A stretch of DNA of 64,000 nt from [Muricauda] lutisoli (nom. illeg.) (GTDB lineage Bacteria > Bacteroidota > Bacteroidia > Flavobacteriales > Flavobacteriaceae). Position numbers and translations under genes: made by a program. The notes under the pieces are model-generated. The model was not told where the DNA came from. It was given only the letters and a program-made list of their open reading frames with translations, and did not search any database. Each line of letters opens with the position of its first letter. The stretch's first letter is position 1. The stretch is from the NCBI RefSeq assembly GCF_017313105.1, contig NZ_JAFLND010000001.1, positions 1,393,600-1,457,599 of the forward strand. Direction: 5' to 3'. This document shows, in pieces, positions 47,705 through 54,976 of this stretch.

Positions 47705-50014
47705 ATGCAACCTGTAAAATATACCCTCCGGATAAGTGGTTTGCTTATAGCGACCTTATTTGTGGGATGCGGTCCGAAATTTACCGAAGAAAGCAAGGAA
47801 GGTTTCAACTTGGTCCATAACGAAAACGGAGCAACCTTGGGGTACAGTCCCAATTCTGAAGTAAATATTTTAACCGTAGATCGATTGGCCTTTAAAGACC
47901 TAAACAAAAATGGTTCTTTGGATATGTATGAAGATTGGCGACTTGCTGTGGATGACAGAGCAAAAGATCTTGCTTCAAAAATGAGTGTTGAACAAATCGC
48001 TGGTCTAATGCTCTACAGTGCGCACCAATCCATTCCAGGAGGAGGAAACAGCTTTTTTGGACCAGTGACCTATAATGGAAAACCCTATACAGAAAGTGGT
48101 GCCGAGCCTAGCGACTTATCGGATGCACAAATAAAGTTCCTTCAAGAAGACAACCTAAGGCATGTACTGATTACAAGTGTAGAATCACCGGGCATTGCGG
48201 CAAAATGGAACAATAATGCACAGGTATTGGTAGAGGGTATTGGTTTGGGCATACCTATAAATACCAGTTCAGACCCCAGGCATGGTAGTGATTCCTATGC
48301 GGAATTTAATGCCGGGGCAGGTGGTCAAATTTCCATGTGGCCGAGTACACTGGGTTTGGCAGCCAGTTTTGATCCATCCCTAATGCAAGAATTTGGGGAA
48401 ATTGCCTCTAAAGAGTATAGGGCGTTGGGTATTGCCACTGCACTTTCCCCTCAGATTGATTTGGCAACCGAACCCCGGTGGTCGCGCTTTGATGGAACCA
48501 TGGGTGAAGATCCAAAACTCGCCGCGGACATGGCAAGAGCATACGTAGAAGGCTTCCAGGCCTCTGAAAATGGAGATTGGGGCAGTGAAAGCGTCAATGC
48601 GATGGTAAAGCACTGGCCAGGGGGAGGTCCAGAAGAAGGTGGCCGTGATGCACATTTTGGATATGGTTCCTATGCGGTATATCCGGGAAACAATCTTGAG
48701 GACCATCTAAAACCTTTCACAGAAGGTGCTTTTGACCTGGAAGGGCCAACCAAAATGGCTGCAGCGGTAATGCCATACTATACCATCTCCTACAATCAAG
48801 ACACAAAAAATGGGGAAAACGTTGGCAATGCTTACAACAAATATCTAATAACCGACCTTCTACGTGAAAAATATGGGTACGATGGTGTGGTATGTACGGA
48901 TTGGGGAATTACAAGCGATGCCCCAAATGTCTATGAATTTAGAGGCAAACCCTGGGGTGTTGAAAATTTAAGCGTAGCTGAGCGGCATTATAAAATTATT
49001 GAAGCCGGCTGTGATCAATTTGGAGGCAACAACGAAATGGGACCGGTTATAGAAGCATATCAGTTGGGGGTAGAAGAACATGGAGAGGAATACATGCGCA
49101 ACCGTTTTGAAACGTCTGCAGTCCGTCTTTTGAAAAATATTTTCAGAACCGGTCTTTTTGAAAATCCCTATTTGGATGTTTCGGAAACAGAACAAATCGT
49201 GGGAAATGCTGAATTTATGCAGGCAGGTTACAATGCACAGCTAAAATCTGTGGTCATGCTTAAAAACAATCAAGAAACATTGCCCATGGAGACCAAGAAA
49301 AAAGTTTATGTACCCCAACGTTATGTTGCACCGGCAGTAAATTGGTTTGGAATTGCCACACCAGAGCGTACAGAACATCCTTTCAATATGGATGTGGTAA
49401 GTAAATATTTTGAAGTGGTTGAAGAACCTTCTGATGCTGATTTTGCCTTGGTAGGCATACAAAACCCCAATGGTGGTGTAGGTTACGACATTAAAGACAA
49501 AGAAAAGGGAGAGAACGGCTATGTGCCCATTAGCCTACAGTATGGGCCTTATACGGCAACCCAGGCCAGAGAAAGCAGCTTGGCGGCAGGAAGCCCCCTG
49601 GAGGACGTTACCGATCGTTCCTACAAGAATAAAACAATTACAGCTGCAAATATTGCAGATATGGCCTTGGTAACCGATACCAAAAGAAAAATGGGCGATA
49701 AACCGGTTATTGTTATTGTTAAAGTAGCCAAGCCATTGGTTTTTGCTGAAATTGAACCCGCTTCGGATGCCATATTGATCCATATGGGGGTTCAAGATCA
49801 AGCCTTAATGGATATAATATCCGGCAAGGTGGAACCGTCGGCATTATTACCCTTTCAAATGCCGAAGGACATGATGACCGTTGAAACACAGTTTGAAGAT
49901 GTACCAAGGGACATGGATCCATATAAAGACACCAATGGAAACAATTATGATTTTGGCTTTGGTCTCAATTGGAAAGGAGTAATTGATGATGCCCGTGTCG
50001 AGCAATATAAATAG
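47705..50014 (+). CDS. GH3-family glycoside hydrolase lipoprotein
   Basis: A 769-residue lipoprotein (lipobox LFVGC, Cys near 22). An N-terminal GH3 barrel has VKHWPGGGPEEGGRDAHFG and the catalytic nucleophile Asp399 in VVCTDWGIT; a C-terminal GH3 alpha/beta sandwich follows (SVVMLKNNQETLPM). Unlike NagZ the His/Asp acid-base motif is absent, so the acid-base Glu should come from the C-terminal domain as in beta-glucosidases and beta-xylosidases. A DLNKNGSLDMYEDWR segment near the N-terminus is typical of the exo-beta-glucosidase-like subgroup. It is surface- or periplasm-anchored and probably processes the substrate imported by the neighbouring SusC-SusD. Confidence 0.92.
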   Translation: MQPVKYTLRISGLLIATLFVGCGPKFTEESKEGFNLVHNENGATLGYSPNSEVNILTVDRLAFKDLNKNGSLDMYEDWRLAVDDRAKDLASKMSVEQIAGLMLYSAHQSIPGGGNSFFGPVTYNGKPYTESGAEPSDLSDAQIKFLQEDNLRHVLITSVESPGIAAKWNNNAQVLVEGIGLGIPINTSSDPRHGSDSYAEFNAGAGGQISMWPSTLGLAASFDPSLMQEFGEIASKEYRALGIATALSPQIDLATEPRWSRFDGTMGEDPKLAADMARAYVEGFQASENGDWGSESVNAMVKHWPGGGPEEGGRDAHFGYGSYAVYPGNNLEDHLKPFTEGAFDLEGPTKMAAAVMPYYTISYNQDTKNGENVGNAYNKYLITDLLREKYGYDGVVCTDWGITSDAPNVYEFRGKPWGVENLSVAERHYKIIEAGCDQFGGNNEMGPVIEAYQLGVEEHGEEYMRNRFETSAVRLLKNIFRTGLFENPYLDVSETEQIVGNAEFMQAGYNAQLKSVVMLKNNQETLPMETKKKVYVPQRYVAPAVNWFGIATPERTEHPFNMDVVSKYFEVVEEPSDADFALVGIQNPNGGVGYDIKDKEKGENGYVPISLQYGPYTATQARESSLAAGSPLEDVTDRSYKNKTITAANIADMALVTDTKRKMGDKPVIVIVKVAKPLVFAEIEPASDAILIHMGVQDQALMDIISGKVEPSALLPFQMPKDMMTVETQFEDVPRDMDPYKDTNGNNYDFGFGLNWKGVIDDARVEQYK

Positions 50015-50029
50015 TTGAACTTATTGAAC

Positions 50030-50061
50030 AAAAAAGCCTCCGTTGAACGGGGGCTTTTTTT
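50030..50061 (+). terminator. Rho-independent terminator after the GH3 gene
   Basis: A 7-bp GC-rich stem (GCCTCCG with CGGGGGC, one G-T wobble) around a TTGAA loop is flanked by an A6 run before and a T7 run after, so it could stop transcription in both directions. Confidence 0.85.
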
Positions 50062-50152
50062 ATAATAGCATGTGTCCCTTGCACTTCATGTGATAAATCA
50101 AACAATTCCACTACTTTATGATCCATATCATTTCAAGTTTAACCCAAAATAT

Positions 50153-50160
50153 TATTTTTG
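50153..50160 (+). promoter_or_regulatory. Possible -7 element of the Crp/Fnr regulator gene
   Basis: TATTTTTG fits TAnnTTTG exactly and lies 37 bp before the ATG. No clear TTTG is present at the usual distance upstream. Confidence 0.35.
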
Positions 50161-50197
50161 AGCGGCAATCAATTTTTAAACCAAACCAACTTTTTAC

Positions 50198-50782
50198 ATG
50201 CTCCACGAGAAAAACCTGTTTATTATTTCCTTTCTCAATTCCATTCATCCCTTAAGCCCAGAGCTTAAATCTTTTCTGTTTAAAAATATTGAGACCTGCA
50301 CTTTCGAGAAAAATGAAATCATTAATAAGGCCGGGGATATTTGCGATAGACTTTATTTTATAAAAAAGGGAATGGTTCGTGGCTATTTTGTAAGCGAATC
50401 TTCTGAAATAACGACCTGGGTAGATTCCGAAAACGAAGTTTTTACTTCAATCACCGGCTTTTTTAGAAATGAAATAAGCCAGGAATACATTCAAAGCCTA
50501 GAAATTACCTATTGTGATTATTTAAAATATGATGATTACAAATACTGTTTGGACAATTTCTCGGAAATGCGGGAAATAAACCGTATGCTGCTGGAAAATT
50601 ATTATGTCATGGCGGAGCATAGAGTATACTTGGCCAGAATACCAAATGCCAGCAAAAGGTTGGAATATTTTATGGGAAATAGCAAACCGCAGATTGTTGA
50701 TAGGATTCCCAAGAAATACTTGGCATCTTTCTTGGCAATGCGACCAGAGACCTTATCCCGACTTATGAAGGAAAGAGGCTAA
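50198..50782 (+). CDS. Crp/Fnr-family transcriptional regulator
   Basis: A 194-residue protein with an N-terminal cyclic-nucleotide-binding-like beta-roll (about 25-115: INKAGDICDRLYFIKKGMVRGYF) and a dimerisation helix near 120-145. A compact C-terminal region (RIPKKYLASFLAMRPETLSRLMK) reads as the helix-turn-helix. No cysteine cluster of the FNR type is evident, so the signal is not oxygen via Fe-S; the nucleotide-contact residues of E. coli Crp are not clearly conserved either. It is monocistronic between two terminators. Its targets are unknown; a fitting palindrome lies 4 kb away before the YceI-porin operon. Confidence 0.88.
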   Translation: MLHEKNLFIISFLNSIHPLSPELKSFLFKNIETCTFEKNEIINKAGDICDRLYFIKKGMVRGYFVSESSEITTWVDSENEVFTSITGFFRNEISQEYIQSLEITYCDYLKYDDYKYCLDNFSEMREINRMLLENYYVMAEHRVYLARIPNASKRLEYFMGNSKPQIVDRIPKKYLASFLAMRPETLSRLMKERG

Positions 50783-50813
50783 ATTATTGTTGGTGGTTTG
50801 TTTTTCTGCTAAT

Positions 50814-50843
50814 AAAAAAGCCCCTTTTAAAAGGGGCTTTTTT
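50814..50843. terminator. Perfect 30-bp bidirectional terminator
   Basis: AAAAAAGCCCCTTTT followed immediately by its exact reverse complement. With A6 on one side and T6 on the other it can end the plus-strand regulator gene and the minus-strand tRNA-Arg transcript. Confidence 0.88.
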
Positions 50844-50848
50844 ATTTG

Positions 50849-50922
50849 TGATCGCGGAAGGATTCGAACCTTCGACCGTCTGCTTAGAAGGCAGATGCTC
50901 TATCCAGCTGAGCTACGCGACC
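50849..50922 (-). tRNA. tRNA-Arg (anticodon TCT)
   Basis: The minus strand folds into a standard 74-nt cloverleaf. The acceptor stem GGTCGCG pairs with CGCGATC (one G-T), the D-arm is GCTCAGCTGGATAGAGC, the anticodon loop CTTCTAA has anticodon TCT (reads AGA/AGG), and the T-arm is GGTTCGAATCC. The 3' CCA is not encoded, as is common in Bacteroidota. Confidence 0.96.
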
Positions 50923-51027
50923 AAACTTTGCGGGTGCAAAGATACTAATGTAACCGATTGTAAAAAATATTTTTTCGATTTCTTGTCAATTTTATGACAA
51001 GGGGCTTACCAGAGTCACCCGAAGTTT

Positions 51028-51897
51028 TTATTTGAATCCAATCTGTTCCAGTCCTTTATGGCTGATTTTGATCACTTCCAGAGGTTTTTTGTCCCAGGTC
51101 ATATCCTGCTCCACAAAATACTTGACCATGCCAGAAGTTTCTTTTTCTTTTAAAATACGGGCAAAATCAATAGTTCCTTCGCCTACTGGAGCAAATTTAC
51201 CTTCCTCGTCCATATCCTTTACATGCCACAACTTGAATCTACCGGGATATTCTTCAAAATAGGCAACAGGGTCTGCCCCTGCTCTGGTCACCCAATATAA
51301 ATCCATTTGAAAGTTTACATATTTTGGGTCCGTGTTTTCCAATAGATATTCAATAGGTTTTATTCCATCTTCATTGTCCTTGTATTCAAAATCATGATTG
51401 TGGTACAATAATTTTAATCCTGCAGCTTCGCACTTTTTTCCCAAAGTTGTAAGAATATTGGCAAAATCCTCCATGGTACCTTTCATCCCCATGGTTCGGT
51501 TTTCCCTATTAAATGTAAACATGCCCATTGGTGGCACTGGAACAGTGAAGTATTCAAATCCGGCAGCCTTCGTATCTGCAATCTGTTGGTCTGCATTTTC
51601 CATGGTTACACCCCCCATGTGCGTACTAACAGGGGTTAAGCCAATACTTTCCAAGTAAGACTTGAACTCCTGTGGTTCCATCCCATAAAATTTACCTTCG
51701 TTGTATCCTGCAGCTTCAATATAGGCATAACCCGCATCGGCTACTTTTTGTAAGGTAGCCTTAGCATCTTCACCCATGTTGTCCCTTACGGTATAAAGTG
51801 CCAGCCCTCCAAAGTTATCCTGTGCATAAAATGTAATTGTAAATAGCGCAAAGGCCAAGGTTAACACGCCTTTTGCAGATAGCATCCTGTTCATCAT
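51028..51897 (-). CDS. Exported sugar-phosphate isomerase/epimerase-like TIM barrel
   Basis: A 289-residue protein with a signal peptide (cleaved near FYAQ, residue 26; starts at Met1, Met2 or Met5 are all possible). The rest is an AP-endonuclease-2-type TIM barrel with metal-ligand candidates in YIEAAGYN, LYHNHDFEY, FQMDLYWV, LWHVKDMD and FVEQDMT. Such enzymes isomerise or epimerise keto-sugars, or act as 3-dehydro-sugar-modifying enzymes; export to the periplasm is frequent in Bacteroidota. It may act on sugars related to the upstream SusCD/GH3 locus, but it is separated from it by a regulator and a tRNA. Confidence 0.88.
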   Translation of the reverse strand: MMNRMLSAKGVLTLAFALFTITFYAQDNFGGLALYTVRDNMGEDAKATLQKVADAGYAYIEAAGYNEGKFYGMEPQEFKSYLESIGLTPVSTHMGGVTMENADQQIADTKAAGFEYFTVPVPPMGMFTFNRENRTMGMKGTMEDFANILTTLGKKCEAAGLKLLYHNHDFEYKDNEDGIKPIEYLLENTDPKYVNFQMDLYWVTRAGADPVAYFEEYPGRFKLWHVKDMDEEGKFAPVGEGTIDFARILKEKETSGMVKYFVEQDMTWDKKPLEVIKISHKGLEQIGFK

Positions 51898-51997
51898 TAT
51901 TGTTTGTAGTTAATTTCGGTTTAAATGTTTTACAATATAGGATTTTCCCCTTTAATATTTTAAATGGAAAATGTTATAATCCCCAAGGAACCCTACA

Positions 51998-52036
51998 TAA
52001 AAAAACCCGTTGGAGCTAAAAAAATCGCAACGGGTT
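51998..52036 (-). terminator. Terminator of the YceI-porin-YceI operon
   Basis: AACCCGTTG and its exact reverse complement form a 9-bp stem with a 15-nt loop (52004-52036). On the minus strand it is followed by a T-run. It lies 25 bp after the stop of the cysteine-rich YceI gene. Confidence 0.75.
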
Positions 52037-52061
52037 AAAAAATAAATGAGTACTCAGATTC

Positions 52062-52661
52062 TTAAATTTCATTTAACTGCAAAGCTACTCGAACCTTAAT
52101 TTCATCATGTACTTTGATCATACCCATAACCTTTCGTGGTGGCTCCAGTCCAAAGTCCGTTAATTTTAAGGGTATGGTACCATCCACACAAATATTGCCC
52201 TGTTGTTCACAGTACAATGTGGTTTGATAGTTTCGGGTAACACCTGCAATCTTAATTTCCATTCCCACACCAATTTCTTGATTATCGGGCTGAGGAGGGT
52301 CTACATAAAGCAATTTAAGCTCTACTTGCGGGTGCTCTTCGGTTTGTAATAGTTCCCTAAAATCTTTGTTGATCGCTTTGCCTCCGCAATCGAAACAGTC
52401 GTTGGCCAGCTTTAACTGGGCATTCCTAAACTGTATCTGCTCGGCTTTGTTGTCATAGGTCAACCGAATAGGCAGCTCCAGTTCTTCTAGATTATATTTA
52501 CAGGTAAATTCGTTCACATTGGTTGTTCCGGAAATCACCACTTCACTTTCCGGGGCTACACGGACCTTGGTCTCCCTTTCTGGGTCGGTAAAACCAAAAC
52601 CTATTAAAAGAACGGTGATACCCAAAACAATTTTAGTGATATGTGGATTTGTGGACAACAT
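52062..52661 (-). CDS. YceI-like lipocalin-fold protein, cysteine-rich
   Basis: A 199-residue exported protein (hydrophobic N-terminus about 9-25). The YceI pattern is present: SGTTNVNEFTCKY at the first strand, KDFRELLQTEEHPQVEL in the middle, and IPLKLTDFGLEPPRKVMGMIKVHDEI at the end. Unlike the paralogue two genes upstream, which has no cysteine, this one has five: Cys54, Cys89 and Cys92 (CFDC), Cys151 and Cys158. Those could form disulfides or bind a metal. Family members bind polyisoprenoid or other lipid-like ligands in the periplasm. It is the last gene of the operon, 80 bp after the porin. Confidence 0.88.
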   Translation of the reverse strand: MLSTNPHITKIVLGITVLLIGFGFTDPERETKVRVAPESEVVISGTTNVNEFTCKYNLEELELPIRLTYDNKAEQIQFRNAQLKLANDCFDCGGKAINKDFRELLQTEEHPQVELKLLYVDPPQPDNQEIGVGMEIKIAGVTRNYQTTLYCEQQGNICVDGTIPLKLTDFGLEPPRKVMGMIKVHDEIKVRVALQLNEI

Positions 52662-52741
52662 GTGCTACTAAATATAATATTTTTACGGTTAAAGACCTAG
52701 GGCATTGCTGCCCTAGGTCCTAATCATTCATCAATCATGTT

Positions 52742-54004
52742 TTAGAAACTGATCACAGCTTCCAATAAAAGTCCTTTAAATTGGCCCTCATGGAAGATAC
52801 TTGTGGTATCGTATCCATCGTATTGTTGGTTCACATATTCTATTTTGGCCAAAATATTTTTGGTCAAGAACACTCCACCTCCAAGTTGAAATCTATCTAT
52901 GGTTACTTCTGACCCTGAAGGATCGTCGGAAGTTACAGTGTTGTAACGAGTTGCCAAGTAGAAGTTTTCGTTGTTTCCAAATCTATAGATCAACTCACCC
53001 GCCAATTGGGTAGCATTTCTATTGCTTGTCTCAGCGTCTGTTTTTCCAGAGGCAGTCTCAAAGGTTCCGAAGAACTCCAATCCTTTATATTTCACAAAAG
53101 GGTTGATCATAAAGGCAGTGATCTCATTGTCAAACCCAGGATTATATCTACCTGATCTAAAATTGCTGGATGCTCTTGCTTCGGTATTCTCCATTACCAA
53201 ATAATATCTAGATCCAGCTCGGTCAGCACTGTACAAGTATACTCTACTTGATTTTCCTGTGCTGTACATAGAACCTGTAATTCTCAATCTCAAGTCCTCA
53301 TTGATTTGACCATCATATCCTAATTTAGCAAGTATGGAAGCTCCTGTAGTTTCTGGGTTACTTACCGCTTGGTTCAATTTACCATTGGAAAGTCCGAACA
53401 TACCGATGAATCCGTTTTTTCTAAAGTAAACTTCTCCTCCTACCTCTGTGGTAAAGGCGTCCATGATCAAGTTACCAACAAATGGATTGTGCATGGCTTG
53501 TGAGTTGTCACTTCTTCTAAAGTGGGTGTCACCATAGTTGTTTTCCATATGCCCTACCTTAATGGTAAGGTACTTCATGGCATCTTCCAAGAACCCAGGG
53601 CTAATGAAATCCAAATTATCCACTTGGAAATATCCTCCTTTTACATAGGGTTCTGGGTGGTGACGAGAAGACAAATATGTTCTTAAGTGCATTCTCACAC
53701 CTTTGGCCAAGGCCACATCCAAATCCAAGTTGGCAGTAGCCAAGTTAAAGTTATCGCCAATGGGAATAAGTTCTACCGCGCCAGAGTTTTCATGGTTTAA
53801 TGCTTGAAACTGTAAGGTTGAGGAGCCCCCTACCCTTACTTTTACTCCATCAAAAGTTAGGACAGAGTCTTTAGGAGCTTCAAAAACATTGATTCCATTT
53901 TTATCCGGTGAACGGAAATTATCGAGTTGACGATTTTGGGAATATCCCGATAGGCCTACTAGGAAAGCGGCAGCTAATAATCCGTATTTTGCGTATTTTT
54001 TCAT
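52742..54004 (-). CDS. Porin-like outer-membrane beta-barrel protein
   Basis: The frame is open to 54049, but the ATG at 54004 begins the signal peptide (MKKYAKYGLLAAAFLVGLSGYSQ) and removes an overlap with the upstream YceI gene; product 420 residues. The mature part is rich in alternating aromatic/polar beta strands and ends with LLLEAVISF, a C-terminal Phe expected for barrel insertion. It resembles Bacteroidota porins of the phosphate-selective O/P or OprB-like type only in general architecture; no family can be named with confidence. It is flanked on both sides by YceI genes in one operon. Confidence 0.75.
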   Translation of the reverse strand: MKKYAKYGLLAAAFLVGLSGYSQNRQLDNFRSPDKNGINVFEAPKDSVLTFDGVKVRVGGSSTLQFQALNHENSGAVELIPIGDNFNLATANLDLDVALAKGVRMHLRTYLSSRHHPEPYVKGGYFQVDNLDFISPGFLEDAMKYLTIKVGHMENNYGDTHFRRSDNSQAMHNPFVGNLIMDAFTTEVGGEVYFRKNGFIGMFGLSNGKLNQAVSNPETTGASILAKLGYDGQINEDLRLRITGSMYSTGKSSRVYLYSADRAGSRYYLVMENTEARASSNFRSGRYNPGFDNEITAFMINPFVKYKGLEFFGTFETASGKTDAETSNRNATQLAGELIYRFGNNENFYLATRYNTVTSDDPSGSEVTIDRFQLGGGVFLTKNILAKIEYVNQQYDGYDTTSIFHEGQFKGLLLEAVISF

Positions 54005-54039
54005 TGTTGTAGATTTATTTAGTTGAGTATTAAGATTAA

Positions 54040-54642
54040 TTATTTCCAAATTGTATTAAAGTGAACCTCGATTTCATCACCAGTTGTGATGGTACCTAAA
54101 AGTGCCTTGGGAGGTTCTATATTAAAATCGGTCATTTTCAAGGCTTTTTTTCCTTCCAACAATACTTTGTCGCCATCAAGGGTTAAATCAAAAGGCAAAT
54201 CAATAGTATTTGAGTATCCCGAGATGGTCAGGTCTCCAGTCGCAATAACTTTATATTTATTAGGAGAGGAGCCTACCGGAGAAACACTTTTCACGTTTTT
54301 CAATTGAAATACGATTTCTTTGTGTTTTTTTGTATTCAAGGCTTTGTACGTGTTCTTGTCCATCGCCCCTTTCCCACTCTTTAAACTTTCGGCTTCCACC
54401 GTAAACTTCAAAGTGTTGATTTTTGGGAGATCACCTGTGTTGTCCAAAGCGATAGAACCAGATTTCTGTTCGGCCACTTCTTCCCAGTCATGCAAGGTAG
54501 AAGTTCCTGTCACCATAACCTCACCTTCACTTTTGCTTATTTGATAGCTCTGTGCGGCAAGTGCGATCGGAATCAATCCGAATGTCATCAACAAAATGAC
54601 TGACTTGATCGAGAACGTCCTTTTTTTAAATTGTGATTGCAT
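54040..54642 (-). CDS. YceI-family periplasmic lipid-binding protein
   Basis: A 200-residue exported protein (signal peptide about 10-30, cleaved near LAAQS). Typical YceI motifs are GTSTLHDWEEV near the first strand and ALKMTDFNIEPPKALLGTITTGDEIEV near the C-terminus. The family forms a lipocalin-like barrel for isoprenoid-type ligands. It heads a three-gene operon with a porin and a second, cysteine-rich YceI. A Crp/Fnr-like palindrome lies 92 bp upstream of its ATG. Confidence 0.9.
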   Translation of the reverse strand: MQSQFKKRTFSIKSVILLMTFGLIPIALAAQSYQISKSEGEVMVTGTSTLHDWEEVAEQKSGSIALDNTGDLPKINTLKFTVEAESLKSGKGAMDKNTYKALNTKKHKEIVFQLKNVKSVSPVGSSPNKYKVIATGDLTISGYSNTIDLPFDLTLDGDKVLLEGKKALKMTDFNIEPPKALLGTITTGDEIEVHFNTIWK

Positions 54643-54976
54643 AATATTTCAGTTTTGTTGGGGACAAAGTTCTAATACGGAACAATTGTAAAAGATGATA
54701 AATGTCAGTATTTTTGTAAGCACCTGATTTTCAGTAACAAATGTTACAAAAAAGTTGTATTTACTTGGTTTCTAATGCCCTATTCCGTGTAATTTTAATT
54801 TAAACGATCTATTCCGAGTTCATGGAAAACCGTTTAATTCCAAAATGTTGGTGAGAATCCCTTCAGAAACTCAGAAAACAACTGAAACACTGACTTTTAT
54901 CATGTTATGGACCGTCAACACCATCTAATTTTACATGCAGATTTTAGCATTTATCAATCTCTTAATAGATATACAG
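54643..54976. other. 334-bp divergent gap between YceI operon and ppdK
   Basis: No gene is supported. It holds the GTAACA-AA-TGTTAC palindrome at 54734-54747 and must carry promoters for both operons. I saw no exact TAnnTTTG toward YceI; the best is GAACTTTG about 25 bp before its ATG. No hairpin or RNA element was recognised. Confidence 0.6.
54734..54747. promoter_or_regulatory. Crp/Fnr-type palindrome upstream of the YceI operon
   Basis: GTAACA and TGTTAC are exact inverted repeats with a 2-bp spacer. The GTA-N8-TAC architecture is shared by many Crp/Fnr-family sites. The centre is about 98 bp before the YceI ATG and about 236 bp before ppdK, so YceI is the more likely target. Confidence 0.45.
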
